Positions 43,551 to 51,855 are shown, counted from the stretch's first letter. The stretch is DNA of 64,000 nucleotides from Aneurinibacillus uraniidurans (GCF_028471905.1 NZ_CP116902.1:1152501-1216500); one strand, 5' to 3'. The notes: generated by a model from the letters alone, not told the origin. Numbers and translations are program-made.

Positions 43551-45062
43551 ATGATGAAAGTAAAATTATCGACAGAGGCTATCGCAGCAATTGCGACAGA
43601 TTGTTTAATCGTAACGTATTGTGAAGATCAGGATACGCTTAAAGGTCATGCAAAAACAGTAGACAGTGCGCTTGATCATCGCATTTCACAGCTCATTGCT
43701 GAAAAAGAAATCAAAGGTAAATTTGGAGAGGTAACTCTGCTACATAACTGGGGGAAAATCCCGGCAAAACGAACGATCGTACTTGGCCTTGGTAAAGAAG
43801 CTGAGCTTACGGTAGATAAAGTGCGTGATGCTGTTGGAATTGCTGCGCGTCATGCCCAGAAAAAAGGTGTGAGAAATTTAACATTTGGTGTGGCTGATTA
43901 TTATGTACAGCGATCACTCTGGAATCCGGTTGATATCGTACAGAGCGTTGTAGAAGGTGTAGAACTTGGCACATATGTATTTGTCGGCTACAAAAAGCAG
44001 ACAGATCCTGTGCCTGCGATTGAAGAGTTCACGCTTGTTGTCGAAGAAGGAATGGGCAAATCGGCTGTAGAAGCAGGCTTCCATCGTGCCGATGTGATGG
44101 CGTACTCCACGAATTTGGCGCGTGATCTTGTCAATGAACCAGGCAATAAAATGACCCCTGCTATTCTTGCAGACCGTGCGCGGAGCATTGCTCGTAATCA
44201 CAATCTCGAAATTACAGTACTCAACAAAGCGGAGCTAGAAGAACTTGGCATGGGAGCCCTGCTTGGTGTTGGACAGGCGAGTGTAAACGAGGCGAAGATG
44301 ATTGTATTGAAGTATCATGGTGCGCCAGATAGCCGGGAGGTGCTTGGGCTTGTCGGTAAGGGTGTTACGTTCGATACAGGTGGAATCCAGGTGAAGCCAG
44401 ATGAAGGCATGGGTGAGATGAAAACGGACATGGCGGGTGCAGCGGCTGTGCTTGCTGCAATGGACGGCATTGGGGCCTTGCAGCCGCATGTAAACGTGAT
44501 TGCGGTTATGCCGACATGTGAGAACATGATTGGGGGGAATAACCTGAAGCCGGCGGATGTCATTACCTCTTTTTCAGGCAAAACAATTGAGATTGTGCAT
44601 ACGGATGCAGAAGGGCGCCTTATTCTTGCAGACGGGGTAGCTTATGCAAAGCATCTTGGAGCCACAAAGCTTGTTGATGTGGCAACGCTTACAGGATCTG
44701 TTGTTTCCGCTCTCGGACATGCAGCGACTGGGATGATCACGAACAATGAAGAATGGATTGATGAAGTGAAGGTTGCAGCACGTATCGCGGGAGAAAAAAT
44801 GTGGCAACTCCCGAACTTTGAAGAATATCAAGAATACATTAAAAGTGATATTGCTGATATCAAAAACGACGCCGGTCGTCCAGCCGGTTGTATTCAGGGC
44901 GGGATTTTTATCGGAGCGTTCGCGGAAGATACGCCATGGGTACATCTTGACATTGCCGGAACGGCGATTGTTGATAAAGACCGCGGTCATCATCCGGAGG
45001 GCGCAACGGGTGTTGCGGTGCGTACGCTTATTCAACTTGCCATTCGTTTCGGCGGGAAGTAA
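43551..45062 (+). CDS. pepA: M17 leucyl aminopeptidase
   Basis: 503 residues. The N-terminal regulatory domain is followed by the catalytic part with VNEPGNKMTP, the metal Lys/Asp region LVGKGVTFDTGGIQVKP, MKTDMAGAAAVLAAM and NTDAEGRLILADG (here HTDAEGRLILAD). Members form hexamers with two metal ions and remove N-terminal residues. GCGGAGG lies 6 bases before the ATG; a second ATG follows at once. Confidence 0.95.
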   Translation: MMKVKLSTEAIAAIATDCLIVTYCEDQDTLKGHAKTVDSALDHRISQLIAEKEIKGKFGEVTLLHNWGKIPAKRTIVLGLGKEAELTVDKVRDAVGIAARHAQKKGVRNLTFGVADYYVQRSLWNPVDIVQSVVEGVELGTYVFVGYKKQTDPVPAIEEFTLVVEEGMGKSAVEAGFHRADVMAYSTNLARDLVNEPGNKMTPAILADRARSIARNHNLEITVLNKAELEELGMGALLGVGQASVNEAKMIVLKYHGAPDSREVLGLVGKGVTFDTGGIQVKPDEGMGEMKTDMAGAAAVLAAMDGIGALQPHVNVIAVMPTCENMIGGNNLKPADVITSFSGKTIEIVHTDAEGRLILADGVAYAKHLGATKLVDVATLTGSVVSALGHAATGMITNNEEWIDEVKVAARIAGEKMWQLPNFEEYQEYIKSDIADIKNDAGRPAGCIQGGIFIGAFAEDTPWVHLDIAGTAIVDKDRGHHPEGATGVAVRTLIQLAIRFGGK

Positions 45063-45169
45063 GTAGCAGGATTTCGTTAGAAAGAGATAATTTCATGTGG
45101 TCTCCACTGTCCATCTGTTTTACAATAAAAGACGTCATGGATTTAATGCAGTGAAAGGATGGAACAACA

Positions 45170-45673
45170 GTGGAGGTATGGTTTACGAAAGAAATCGCTG
45201 CGGGAGTTGCCGGAGCGGTGTTGCTACTCGTACTTGTTCTGCTTTTATGGAACATTGTGCTTACCGTAAAATTCGGCGGTTTGAAAAAGCGATTCCGTCG
45301 CTTGGCACAGGGATCGTCTAAAGAAAACCTGGAGCAGATTCTTGAGAAGCTATTTAGTCGAATGGAGGCGCTGGATGAATCCCAGCGTGAAGTCAGTGCG
45401 CTTGCAAAAGAGATGCGTACGCGGGTTCGTGAGCAAAAGGGCAACCTGGGAATTGTTCGTTTTTGTGCGTTTGAGCAGGAGGGGAGCGATCTTAGTTTCT
45501 CGCTTGCACTTGTGGATGAAGCCGGATCTGGCATGGTGATAACAAGCATCTACGGTCGTCATGAATCACGTGTATACGCGAAGCCGATTGAGGCTGGACA
45601 TTCGTCTTATACGCTGTCGGAAGAAGAGCAGCAGGCGCTTGAAGCTGCACTGAAAAGTTCGGGCAGAGAATAA
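45170..45673 (+). CDS. DUF4446 membrane-anchored protein
   Basis: 167 residues. One N-terminal membrane segment (about 9-32) is followed by a coiled-coil-like stretch (45-85) and a small beta-rich domain with GNLGIVRFCAFEQEGSDLSFSLALVDEAGSG, the hallmark of DUF4446. Function is unknown. GTG start with AAAGGATGG upstream. Confidence 0.85.
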   Translation: MEVWFTKEIAAGVAGAVLLLVLVLLLWNIVLTVKFGGLKKRFRRLAQGSSKENLEQILEKLFSRMEALDESQREVSALAKEMRTRVREQKGNLGIVRFCAFEQEGSDLSFSLALVDEAGSGMVITSIYGRHESRVYAKPIEAGHSSYTLSEEEQQALEAALKSSGRE

Positions 45674-45683
45674 GAAAAAAGGG

Positions 45684-45712
45684 TTGCAACATATTCGTAT
45701 CCATGTTATTTT
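45684..45712 (+). promoter_or_regulatory. speD promoter
   Basis: TTGCAA (45684-45689), 17-base spacer, TATTTT (45707-45712), placing the transcript start near 45719. Confidence 0.6.
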
Positions 45713-45719
45713 AATTCTC

Positions 45720-45854
45720 GTTAGAGAAATCAATTAGGAACCAGGATTCACTTAAAGGGTGGGATTTTCTCGTGCTCACTCGCCCCCGTGGTGAATGACG
45801 TAGGTCCTAGCGATGTTTAACCACATTACTCATCCTAGGAAGGGGGACCGGAAG
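45720..45854 (+). promoter_or_regulatory. Structured 5' leader of speD with alternative helices
   Basis: Three stacked helices can form: TAGGAACC (45735-45742) with GGTCCTA (45803-45809), one A bulged; ATTCAC (45746-45751) with GTGAAT (45791-45796); and GGGTGGG (45757-45763) with CTCGCCC (45779-45785), with wobbles. A competing helix pairs TCCTAG-c-GATG (45805-45815) with CATCCTAGGA (45131 offset: 45831-45840), 10 pairs with one bulge, and reaches the edge of the ribosome site. The outer helix and the competing helix share 45805-45809, so they exclude one another. That is the layout of a translational switch. Confidence 0.5.
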
Positions 45855-46253
45855 ATGGAATACTCAACTTTCGGCAGACATGTAGCAATTGATGTGTGGG
45901 GAGTCGATTTCGAACTTCTCAACAGTGCAGAGTTTTTGAAGAACCATATGGTGGAAGCTGCAGAAGCGTGTGGTGCGACAGTATTGTCCGTGCAGGCGCA
46001 GCAGTTTGAACCGCAGGGTGCAACTGTACTTGTTATGCTTTCGGAAAGTCATATCTCCATTCACACGTACCCGGAGAAAGGGTTCGCGGCTCTAGATTGC
46101 TACACATGCGGGGAAACAGTGGATCCGCAGATTGCCATCGACTACATGGTTTCAATTCTGAAGCCAGAGAAGTACTATGCCAAGAAGCTGATTCGTGGCG
46201 TAGGGGAGATGGAAGTTGTAACACCAGAAGTGAAAAAACACGTGAATGCGTAA
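45855..46253 (+). CDS. speD: S-adenosylmethionine decarboxylase proenzyme
   Basis: 132 residues, class 1B. Self-cleavage should occur before Ser65 in LSESHISIHTYPE, making the pyruvoyl group; His70 and Cys85 (CYTCGE) are the other conserved catalytic residues. It supplies decarboxylated SAM for spermidine synthesis, two genes on from speA in function. The ATG at 45855 follows AAGGGGGA. The long leader is unusual. Confidence 0.96.
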   Translation: MEYSTFGRHVAIDVWGVDFELLNSAEFLKNHMVEAAEACGATVLSVQAQQFEPQGATVLVMLSESHISIHTYPEKGFAALDCYTCGETVDPQIAIDYMVSILKPEKYYAKKLIRGVGEMEVVTPEVKKHVNA

Positions 46254-46261
46254 CGAACGGT

Positions 46262-46291
46262 AAAGGAAGGTGCTCTGCATCTTCCTTTTTT
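46262..46291 (+). terminator. Terminator of speD
   Basis: AAAGGAAG pairs with CTTCCTTT, then T run. Confidence 0.8.
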
Positions 46292-46383
46292 GCGTATAGG
46301 AGTTGTATTTTAGTCGTGTGGTAGTTACTATTAAAATACAAAGCTGCAGCGAATCAATATCTAAACAATAGAGGAGCAGATCT

Positions 46384-46656
46384 ATGAAAATCGACACCGC
46401 ACTGTTTGATTATTTGCAGATTAAAGTGGTCGCCGATGCGCGTCCAGATGATACAGCAGCGCAGCAGACTGCTGACTTTTTTCGCTCGATTCTTGAGCAG
46501 GACCATCAGCTAGAGAAGCTCGATGTTACACACGATGAAACGATGTACCATGTTACATACACAACTGCCGGCAAAACGAAAATGCGCATGTATGATCGGG
46601 AATCAGTAGAAGTGATGCTAGCAGCGATTGAGCGTGAGCCACGCTACGGACAATAA
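46384..46656 (+). CDS. Uncharacterised 90-residue protein
   Basis: A soluble acidic protein with no motif I recognise. The first half is helical (DDTAAQQTADFFRSILEQDHQLEKL); the second half looks like beta strands (MYHVTYTTAGKTKMRMYDRESVEVML). GAGGAG precedes the ATG. It is flanked by terminators on both sides, so it is monocistronic. Confidence 0.75.
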   Translation: MKIDTALFDYLQIKVVADARPDDTAAQQTADFFRSILEQDHQLEKLDVTHDETMYHVTYTTAGKTKMRMYDRESVEVMLAAIEREPRYGQ

Positions 46657-46690
46657 AGCAAGGGAAGATAGGTAGATAAAGAGGTCAGAT

Positions 46691-46722
46691 GAAGGAAAAG
46701 GCGCTTGCCTTTTCCTTCTTTT
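46691..46722 (+). terminator. Terminator, AAGGAAAAGG family
   Basis: GAAGGAAAAGGC (46691-46702) pairs perfectly with GCCTTTTCCTTC (46707-46718), then TTTTA. Confidence 0.85.
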
Positions 46723-46742
46723 AGCGAGAAGGAGGTAGCCTT

Positions 46743-48875
46743 ATGTGGGTGCGTGATTATATGACACCAAATCCAATCGTTCTGTACAAAGAAGAAACGA
46801 TAAGCCGTGCGGCTTCGTTAATGGTTGAATACCGCATTGATGGATTGCCAGTTGTAGACCGAGCACATAAGTTGATTGGGCTCATTACGAAATCACACGT
46901 ATTTCGCGCCACTAAAAACCACCTGCCGGAAGAAACGCCGGTCGAGCAGCTTATGCAGACCCGTCTGGTAACGCTATATGAAGATCAGCAGATTTATGAA
47001 GGATGGGATGAGGAGCTAGATGCGGGCCGCCTGCCGGTTATTGATCGGGTGGGAACGCTGATTGGAATTTTGACCCGAACGGATATTCTTCGAGCGTTTG
47101 AACATCAGACCCGCCGGACGATTTCGCAGCTTGATGCGATTTTACAATCGACCTATCATGGAATTGTTGCTGTAGATCTATCAGGGAGGGTACTGTCGAT
47201 TAACCAGGCGGCCGAGCGTTTGCTAGGTTTTCGGCAGAAAGATGTTGTACGCAAGTCACTTGCCGAATTAGTATCAGATCAGACGCTACTCTCCCTTTTG
47301 CTTTCCCTGGAGAAAAAAGAGATGATGCGGCTTAATTATGGTGGTCGTCGCTTGCTTATTAACCACACCCCGATCGTCACAGATGAGGGCCGGAAAATCG
47401 GGATGGCAAGCGTCATGCAGGATATTACGGAACTAGAAGGTATCTCTGCCGAGCTGACAGCGGTACAAAAGCTCAACCGGGAGCTTGATACGATTATTGA
47501 ATCGTCTCATGATGGAATTGTGGTGACAGACCAGCGCGGTGTCATTCGTCATTTTAATCAGGCATTTAGCCGCATGACGGGCGTGTTAGCAGAAGACGCG
47601 ATTGGTATGCAAGAAGAGGAGCTAGAACGTCGGGGGATTATCTCGCAAACAGTGAGCAGTATGGTGGTTGAGCAGCGTAGACGGGTCAGTGTCATTCAGA
47701 ATCTGGCGAACGGAAGCGTCCTTTTGACGACGGGAACGCCGATTTTTGATGACCAGAGCGGAGAGATTTCACAGGTTGTCATGAATTGTCGGGATTTAAG
47801 TCAGTTAAATCAGGTACAGGCAGAGCTTGCTGAAGCGAAACAGCTATCCGAGCGCTATCATTCCGAACTTGAAGTGCTGCGTGCCCAACAAATGGAGATC
47901 GAGGGCATCGTGGCCGAAAGCGAAGAGATGCGCAACATCATCCAGATGTGTATTCGTATTGCGCAGGTTGATACATCGATTCTAATTCTTGGAGAGTCCG
48001 GCGTCGGCAAAGGTGTGCTTGCTAAACTGATCCATCAGCGCAGCACCCGGGAGCGCGGCCCGTTTATTTCGATTAATTGTGGTGCGATTCCAGGCAACTT
48101 GCTCGAGTCTGAGCTATTTGGATATGCCCCAGGCGCTTTTACGGGTGCCCAGCAAAAGGGGAAACCTGGTCTGATCGAACTTGCAGATGGCGGAACGCTG
48201 TTTCTTGATGAGATCGGGGATCTTTCGCTTGATTTGCAGGTGAAGCTTTTGACAGTGCTACAGGAGAAGTCTGTTATACGTATTGGAGATGTGAAAGAGA
48301 GAATGGTAGACTTCCGACTGGTGGCGGCCACAAATGTCAATCTGCTGGAGAAAGTGCGGGCAGGTCGCTTTCGTGAGGATTTGTATTATCGAATTAATGT
48401 AGTCCCGATTGAGATTCCTCCCCTGCGCAGACGACCGGATGATTTGTTCCCGATGATTCATTATTTTCTTAGTAAGTTTAATGAGAAGCATCGGCTTGAT
48501 AAGCGCATGTCGTATGAAGCATTAGAAGTGATGCAGGCGTATCCATGGCCGGGTAATGTACGAGAGCTGGAAAATATTATTGAGCGTTTGATTGTAACAA
48601 CGATTGGACCGATTATTGAGGTAAAACAACTACCAAAAGCGATGCTTGATGTGCCAGGACATGTTTCACGTATAAAGGACTCTGGGATGCGGGATACAAA
48701 AGAAGAAGTGAGGAAGCGGCCTGCTACGCGGGATGAGGAACGGGAGGAATTGCTTCGTTTGTATGAACAGTATCGGAGTACTCGCAAAGTAGCTCAAGTG
48801 CTTGGGGTTCATCAATCGACCATTGCACGCCGCTTAAAAAAATATGGTATCATTCAAAAAAACGATGCGCATTGA
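46743..48875 (+). CDS. Sigma54-dependent activator with CBS pair and two PAS domains
   Basis: 710 residues. Domains in order: CBS pair (about 1-118), PAS (127-235), PAS (245-355), AAA+ (388-620) with Walker A GESGVGKG (417-424), the Sigma54 contact loop GAFTGA (464-469), Walker B GGTLFLDE (483-490) and the arginine region RFREDLYYR, then a TyrR-like helix-turn-helix (about 670-703, KVAQVLGVHQSTIARRLKKYG). CBS pairs commonly bind adenosine nucleotides or SAM, so the input may be energy or methyl status. A -24/-12 promoter and a repeat array directly downstream suggest its target is the next transcript. AGAAGGAGG precedes the ATG. Confidence 0.95.
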   Translation: MWVRDYMTPNPIVLYKEETISRAASLMVEYRIDGLPVVDRAHKLIGLITKSHVFRATKNHLPEETPVEQLMQTRLVTLYEDQQIYEGWDEELDAGRLPVIDRVGTLIGILTRTDILRAFEHQTRRTISQLDAILQSTYHGIVAVDLSGRVLSINQAAERLLGFRQKDVVRKSLAELVSDQTLLSLLLSLEKKEMMRLNYGGRRLLINHTPIVTDEGRKIGMASVMQDITELEGISAELTAVQKLNRELDTIIESSHDGIVVTDQRGVIRHFNQAFSRMTGVLAEDAIGMQEEELERRGIISQTVSSMVVEQRRRVSVIQNLANGSVLLTTGTPIFDDQSGEISQVVMNCRDLSQLNQVQAELAEAKQLSERYHSELEVLRAQQMEIEGIVAESEEMRNIIQMCIRIAQVDTSILILGESGVGKGVLAKLIHQRSTRERGPFISINCGAIPGNLLESELFGYAPGAFTGAQQKGKPGLIELADGGTLFLDEIGDLSLDLQVKLLTVLQEKSVIRIGDVKERMVDFRLVAATNVNLLEKVRAGRFREDLYYRINVVPIEIPPLRRRPDDLFPMIHYFLSKFNEKHRLDKRMSYEALEVMQAYPWPGNVRELENIIERLIVTTIGPIIEVKQLPKAMLDVPGHVSRIKDSGMRDTKEEVRKRPATRDEEREELLRLYEQYRSTRKVAQVLGVHQSTIARRLKKYGIIQKNDAH

Positions 48876-48921
48876 TGCGAAAATGATGCAGAAATGATGC
48901 GATGCGCATCGGAATCGCATC
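48864..48921 (+). repeat. Helically phased GATGC repeat array, possible enhancer site
   Basis: GATGC begins at 48864, 48874, 48885, 48896 and 48901, spaced 10, 11, 11 and 5 bases. The inverse GCATC/CGCATC lies at 48906-48910 and 48916-48921, and GATGCGCATC at 48901-48910 is a perfect palindrome. The first copies overlap the last codons of the activator gene. The array is 85-140 bases upstream of the -24 element, the usual place for Sigma54 enhancers. Part of it can also form a terminator. Confidence 0.6.
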
Positions 48922-48928
48922 ATTTTTT
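48896..48928 (+). terminator. Possible terminator of the activator gene
   Basis: GATGCGA (48896-48902) pairs with TCGCATC (48915-48921), then ATTTTTT. It overlaps the GATGC array. Confidence 0.6.
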
Positions 48929-49005
48929 GTTGTAAAGCGAATTCAGCTTATGAAAAGTGACGATTTTTCTTAGATTTTTAAAGCGTTTTGTGACAAAATG
49001 CTTTT

Positions 49006-49021
49006 TGGCACACTACTTGCA
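49006..49021 (+). promoter_or_regulatory. Sigma54 (-24/-12) promoter
   Basis: TGGCAC (49006-49011), five bases, TTGCA (49017-49021). The invariant GG and GC are exactly 10 bases apart. The transcript start should fall near 49032. A TATAAT at 49025-49030 lacks a proper -35 at 17 bases but is a possible SigmaA alternative. Confidence 0.75.
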
Positions 49022-49187
49022 ATGTATAATGGTATACAGAGAGGAATAAGAACCGTCGTCCGCTTTCGGTAGGAGAGACCGAGAGTTAGAAAAATAGCAA
49101 TTTTATTATTTTTACCCATACTATATAAATAATTAATACAGAGATAGAAGATGGCGAAAGCTGCGTACAGAGTGGAGATTAACCGAT

Positions 49188-49250
49188 ATGAACGGATTTA
49201 ACGCGGGCGAAGGTTCTTATTCTATTGAGGATACCCTTATTTTCTTGTAA
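49188..49250 (+). CDS. Possible 20-residue leader peptide
   Basis: ATG with GTGGAG about 10 bases upstream. The frame reads MNGFNAGEGSYSIEDTLIFL and ends inside the loop of the hairpin at 49230-49262. Its stop position inside the hairpin would suit an attenuation-type leader, but it may be chance. Confidence 0.25.
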   Translation: MNGFNAGEGSYSIEDTLIFL

Positions 49251-49262
49251 AATAAGGGTATC
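49230..49262 (+). terminator. Perfect 14-bp hairpin before the flavin oxidase gene
   Basis: GATACCCTTATTTT (49230-49243) pairs with AAAATAAGGGTATC (49249-49262), loop CTTGT. Only TCTTCATTT follows, so termination would be partial. It sits 11 bases before the AAGGAGG of the next gene. The remainder of 48930-49229 holds no gene I can support. Confidence 0.6.
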
Positions 49263-49286
49263 TCTTCATTTCAAGGAGGTTTGCTT

Positions 49287-49742
49287 ATGCCGGAAGTTGT
49301 TGCGCATTCTCTCAGTCAGGAGCTGCTTGCTCTGTTGCGCCATGAACGGTTTGCTATGCTGTCTACGATTAGTAAACAGACAGGAAGTCCGTATACGAGT
49401 GCGCTTTCCTGGGTGTATGCGCTCGATTGTTCTACTTTGCGTTTGGCGGTTAATAGCAAATCATCCATCATTGAGAACATAGCTGCGAATTCTCGGGCAG
49501 CACTTAATGTGTTTGCGGCGGGGTCGTTTTATGCGATCAGTGGACAGGCGCGTATTGTACAGGAGCGGATGGAGGGTGTACCGCTTAAACTGACCCTCAT
49601 TGAGCTTACTATTGCCGAAGTGCGTGACGTTATGTTTTATGGTTCACGTATTGCCACAGAGCCGCAGTATGTCAAAACGTATGATGAGCAGGAAGCAGAA
49701 AAATTGGATATGCAAGTTATGAACGCGTTAAAAAATGCCTAG
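49287..49742 (+). CDS. Pyridoxamine 5'-phosphate oxidase family flavin-binding protein
   Basis: 151 residues of the split-barrel FMN-binding fold (LSQELLALLRHERFAMLSTISKQTGSPYTSALSWVYA, then AALNVFAAGSFYAISGQARIV). The ATG at 49287 follows AAGGAGG by 7 bases. Members include FMN reductases and heme-handling proteins; the substrate cannot be told from sequence. It is the first full gene after the Sigma54 promoter. Confidence 0.85.
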   Translation: MPEVVAHSLSQELLALLRHERFAMLSTISKQTGSPYTSALSWVYALDCSTLRLAVNSKSSIIENIAANSRAALNVFAAGSFYAISGQARIVQERMEGVPLKLTLIELTIAEVRDVMFYGSRIATEPQYVKTYDEQEAEKLDMQVMNALKNA

Positions 49743-49766
49743 TCGAGCCGACCGGGCATTTTTTTG
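49731..49766. terminator. Terminator between convergent genes
   Basis: AAAAATGCC pairs with GGCATTTTT. Confidence 0.82.
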
Positions 49767-49776
49767 TGCAAATTTG

Positions 49777-50268
49777 CTAGTGCTGTCCTGGATTGCGGGC
49801 AGGTGCCTGTGGAATGATGCGTCCCGCGATATCGGCTAACTCTTCGGCGAATCCTGAAATGGGACGACCACGCATAATGTCTTCGTTCATTTCACGAAGG
49901 CGTTGTACAATATCCGCATCTGCTGTAACAAGAGCATGTGCTCCATGTGGATCTTTTTGCAGAGCTTCCGCAACCGAATACTTAACGGTGCCAACCCGTG
50001 ATCGGTCAAGCTTTGCATCGACGTTAATACCGACAATAGCGGTATTGCCGAATACGATGGCAGTTGCACTATTCACCTTTGGCACGCGTGAAGCGATGGT
50101 TGATAGGTGTTTCGCCACAGCGGTTGCGTTTTGTGGCGTGGGCGCTTCGGGTGCTGTTTGCTGAACGCGTTGTGTTTTCGCAGGCGCAGATTTTTCCGGT
50201 GTATTTTTAGAGGTGCAGGCTGTACACAGCACGAAGAGACAGAGGAGGGCCAATAGTCGTTTCATCAT
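49777..50268 (-). CDS. YhcN/YlaJ family sporulation lipoprotein
   Basis: 163 residues with a lipoprotein signal (lipobox Cys18 in LCTACTSK), a Pro/Ala/Thr linker and the YhcN/YlaJ domain with SATAIVFGNTAIVGINV. B. subtilis YlaJ is a SigmaG-linked spore protein with roles in germination reported. ylaJ and ylaK are neighbours in B. subtilis as well; here they are divergent. AAAGGGTGA precedes a double ATG. Confidence 0.9.
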   Translation of the reverse strand: MMKRLLALLCLFVLCTACTSKNTPEKSAPAKTQRVQQTAPEAPTPQNATAVAKHLSTIASRVPKVNSATAIVFGNTAIVGINVDAKLDRSRVGTVKYSVAEALQKDPHGAHALVTADADIVQRLREMNEDIMRGRPISGFAEELADIAGRIIPQAPARNPGQH

Positions 50269-50520
50269 GGATCACCCTTTCACGTGGAACAGATCGTTTT
50301 CAGGCGTAGTGTGTCACAGAATGCTTGGATGTATGCACGAGTTTTTCCTTCTAGATTATTTTTTGTCACATACACTATCAACAAACCTCCGGAAACCATA
50401 CAGTAAAGTAAGTGATGGTAAGAAATTCAATAAAATGGATGTTGCCATTAGCTTTACCAGCCGTACACCCGGTTCGGTTGTCGGCTGGATGCTTATATAC
50501 ATTGCCCGGGAGGCGAGATA

Positions 50521-51855
50521 TTGAAAAAAATCTACGTCTTAGACACGAATGTATTGCTGCAAGATCCGCTAGCGATTTTTTCATTTCAGGACAACAATAT
50601 TGTTCTACCTGCTGTTGTGCTAGAAGAAATCGATTCCAAAAAGCGACTGATGGATGAAATCGGAAGAAATGCAAGGTATGTGGCCAAACTGCTTGACACC
50701 CTTCGGCTTAAAGGGCAGCTTCATAAAGGGGTTACGATGGACAACGGTGGTGATCTGCGCGTTGAGCTAAATCATCGGTCATTTGCCCGCATGCAGGAGA
50801 TGTTTCTTGATGCGACGAATGACAATCGAATTCTGGCTGTGGCCCTCAATCTGCATACTGAAGAGCAGCAGAAGGAAAAACCGTGTGCTGTTGTTCTTGT
50901 CACGAAGGATGCGCTTCTGCGAGTTAAGGCAGATGCACTTGGCCTTCCTGCTGAAGATTTTTTATCAGATCGTGTAGTACATGAATTCTCTAGCTTGTAT
51001 AAAGGATACACAACGCTTTCGGTATCGGTGGATGTGATTCAGAAGTTTTATGGTCCAGGTCCATTCGACATCAAGAAGCATTTACCGCAGTATGGCTTTT
51101 TACCGAATGAATTCCTTATTTTGAAAGACGAGCTGGGCTCTTCTTCTTCGGCAATTGGTCGAGTTAGCAGTGATAGCCGTTATTTGCTGCCGCTTGTATT
51201 CGGGGATGAGATCGTTTGGGGAATAAAGGCGCGTAATGCGCAGCAGAAAATGGCGATGGAACTTCTCTTGAATAAAGACATTCCGCTCGTTACGTTGACT
51301 GGAAAAGCAGGTACAGGGAAAACACTTTTGTCACTTGCGGCTGGTTTGATGCAAATTGAAGACGAGCATGCCTACAAGAAGCTGCTGGTGGCGCGTCCGA
51401 TTGTGCCGCTTGGCAAAGATCTTGGTTACTTGCCGGGTGAGAAAGAGGAGAAGCTGCGCCCGTGGATGCAGCCGATCTACGACAATCTTGAATATCTCTT
51501 CAACACGAAGCATTCGAGTGATCTTGACAAGATTCTAGCCGGGCTTGGCAGTATCCAGGTAGAAGCGCTTACGTACATTCGAGGGCGCAGCATACCGGAG
51601 CAGTTCATTATCGTGGACGAAGCACAGAACCTGACCAAGCACGAAGTCAAAACGATTCTGACTCGGGTGGGTGATAACAGTAAAATTATTTTGATGGGTG
51701 ATCCGCAGCAGATTGACCATCCGTATCTTGATGAAGTGAACAATGGATTAACATACGTAGTTGAGATGTTCAAGCAGCAGAAAATGTCTGGACATATCAC
51801 GCTGCATAAAGGAGAGCGTTCTAATCTCGCTCAGCTGGCCGCTGACCTGCTGTGA
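50521..51855 (+). CDS. PhoH-family ATPase with PIN domain (YlaK)
   Basis: 444 residues. An N-terminal PIN nuclease domain (about 1-150, YVLDTNVLLQDP with the catalytic Asp) is fused to a PhoH ATPase with Walker A GKAGTGKT, Walker B FIIVDEAQNLT and MGDPQQIDHPYLD. PhoH2-type relatives act on RNA. TTG start behind GGGAGG. Confidence 0.94.
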   Translation: MKKIYVLDTNVLLQDPLAIFSFQDNNIVLPAVVLEEIDSKKRLMDEIGRNARYVAKLLDTLRLKGQLHKGVTMDNGGDLRVELNHRSFARMQEMFLDATNDNRILAVALNLHTEEQQKEKPCAVVLVTKDALLRVKADALGLPAEDFLSDRVVHEFSSLYKGYTTLSVSVDVIQKFYGPGPFDIKKHLPQYGFLPNEFLILKDELGSSSSAIGRVSSDSRYLLPLVFGDEIVWGIKARNAQQKMAMELLLNKDIPLVTLTGKAGTGKTLLSLAAGLMQIEDEHAYKKLLVARPIVPLGKDLGYLPGEKEEKLRPWMQPIYDNLEYLFNTKHSSDLDKILAGLGSIQVEALTYIRGRSIPEQFIIVDEAQNLTKHEVKTILTRVGDNSKIILMGDPQQIDHPYLDEVNNGLTYVVEMFKQQKMSGHITLHKGERSNLAQLAADLL

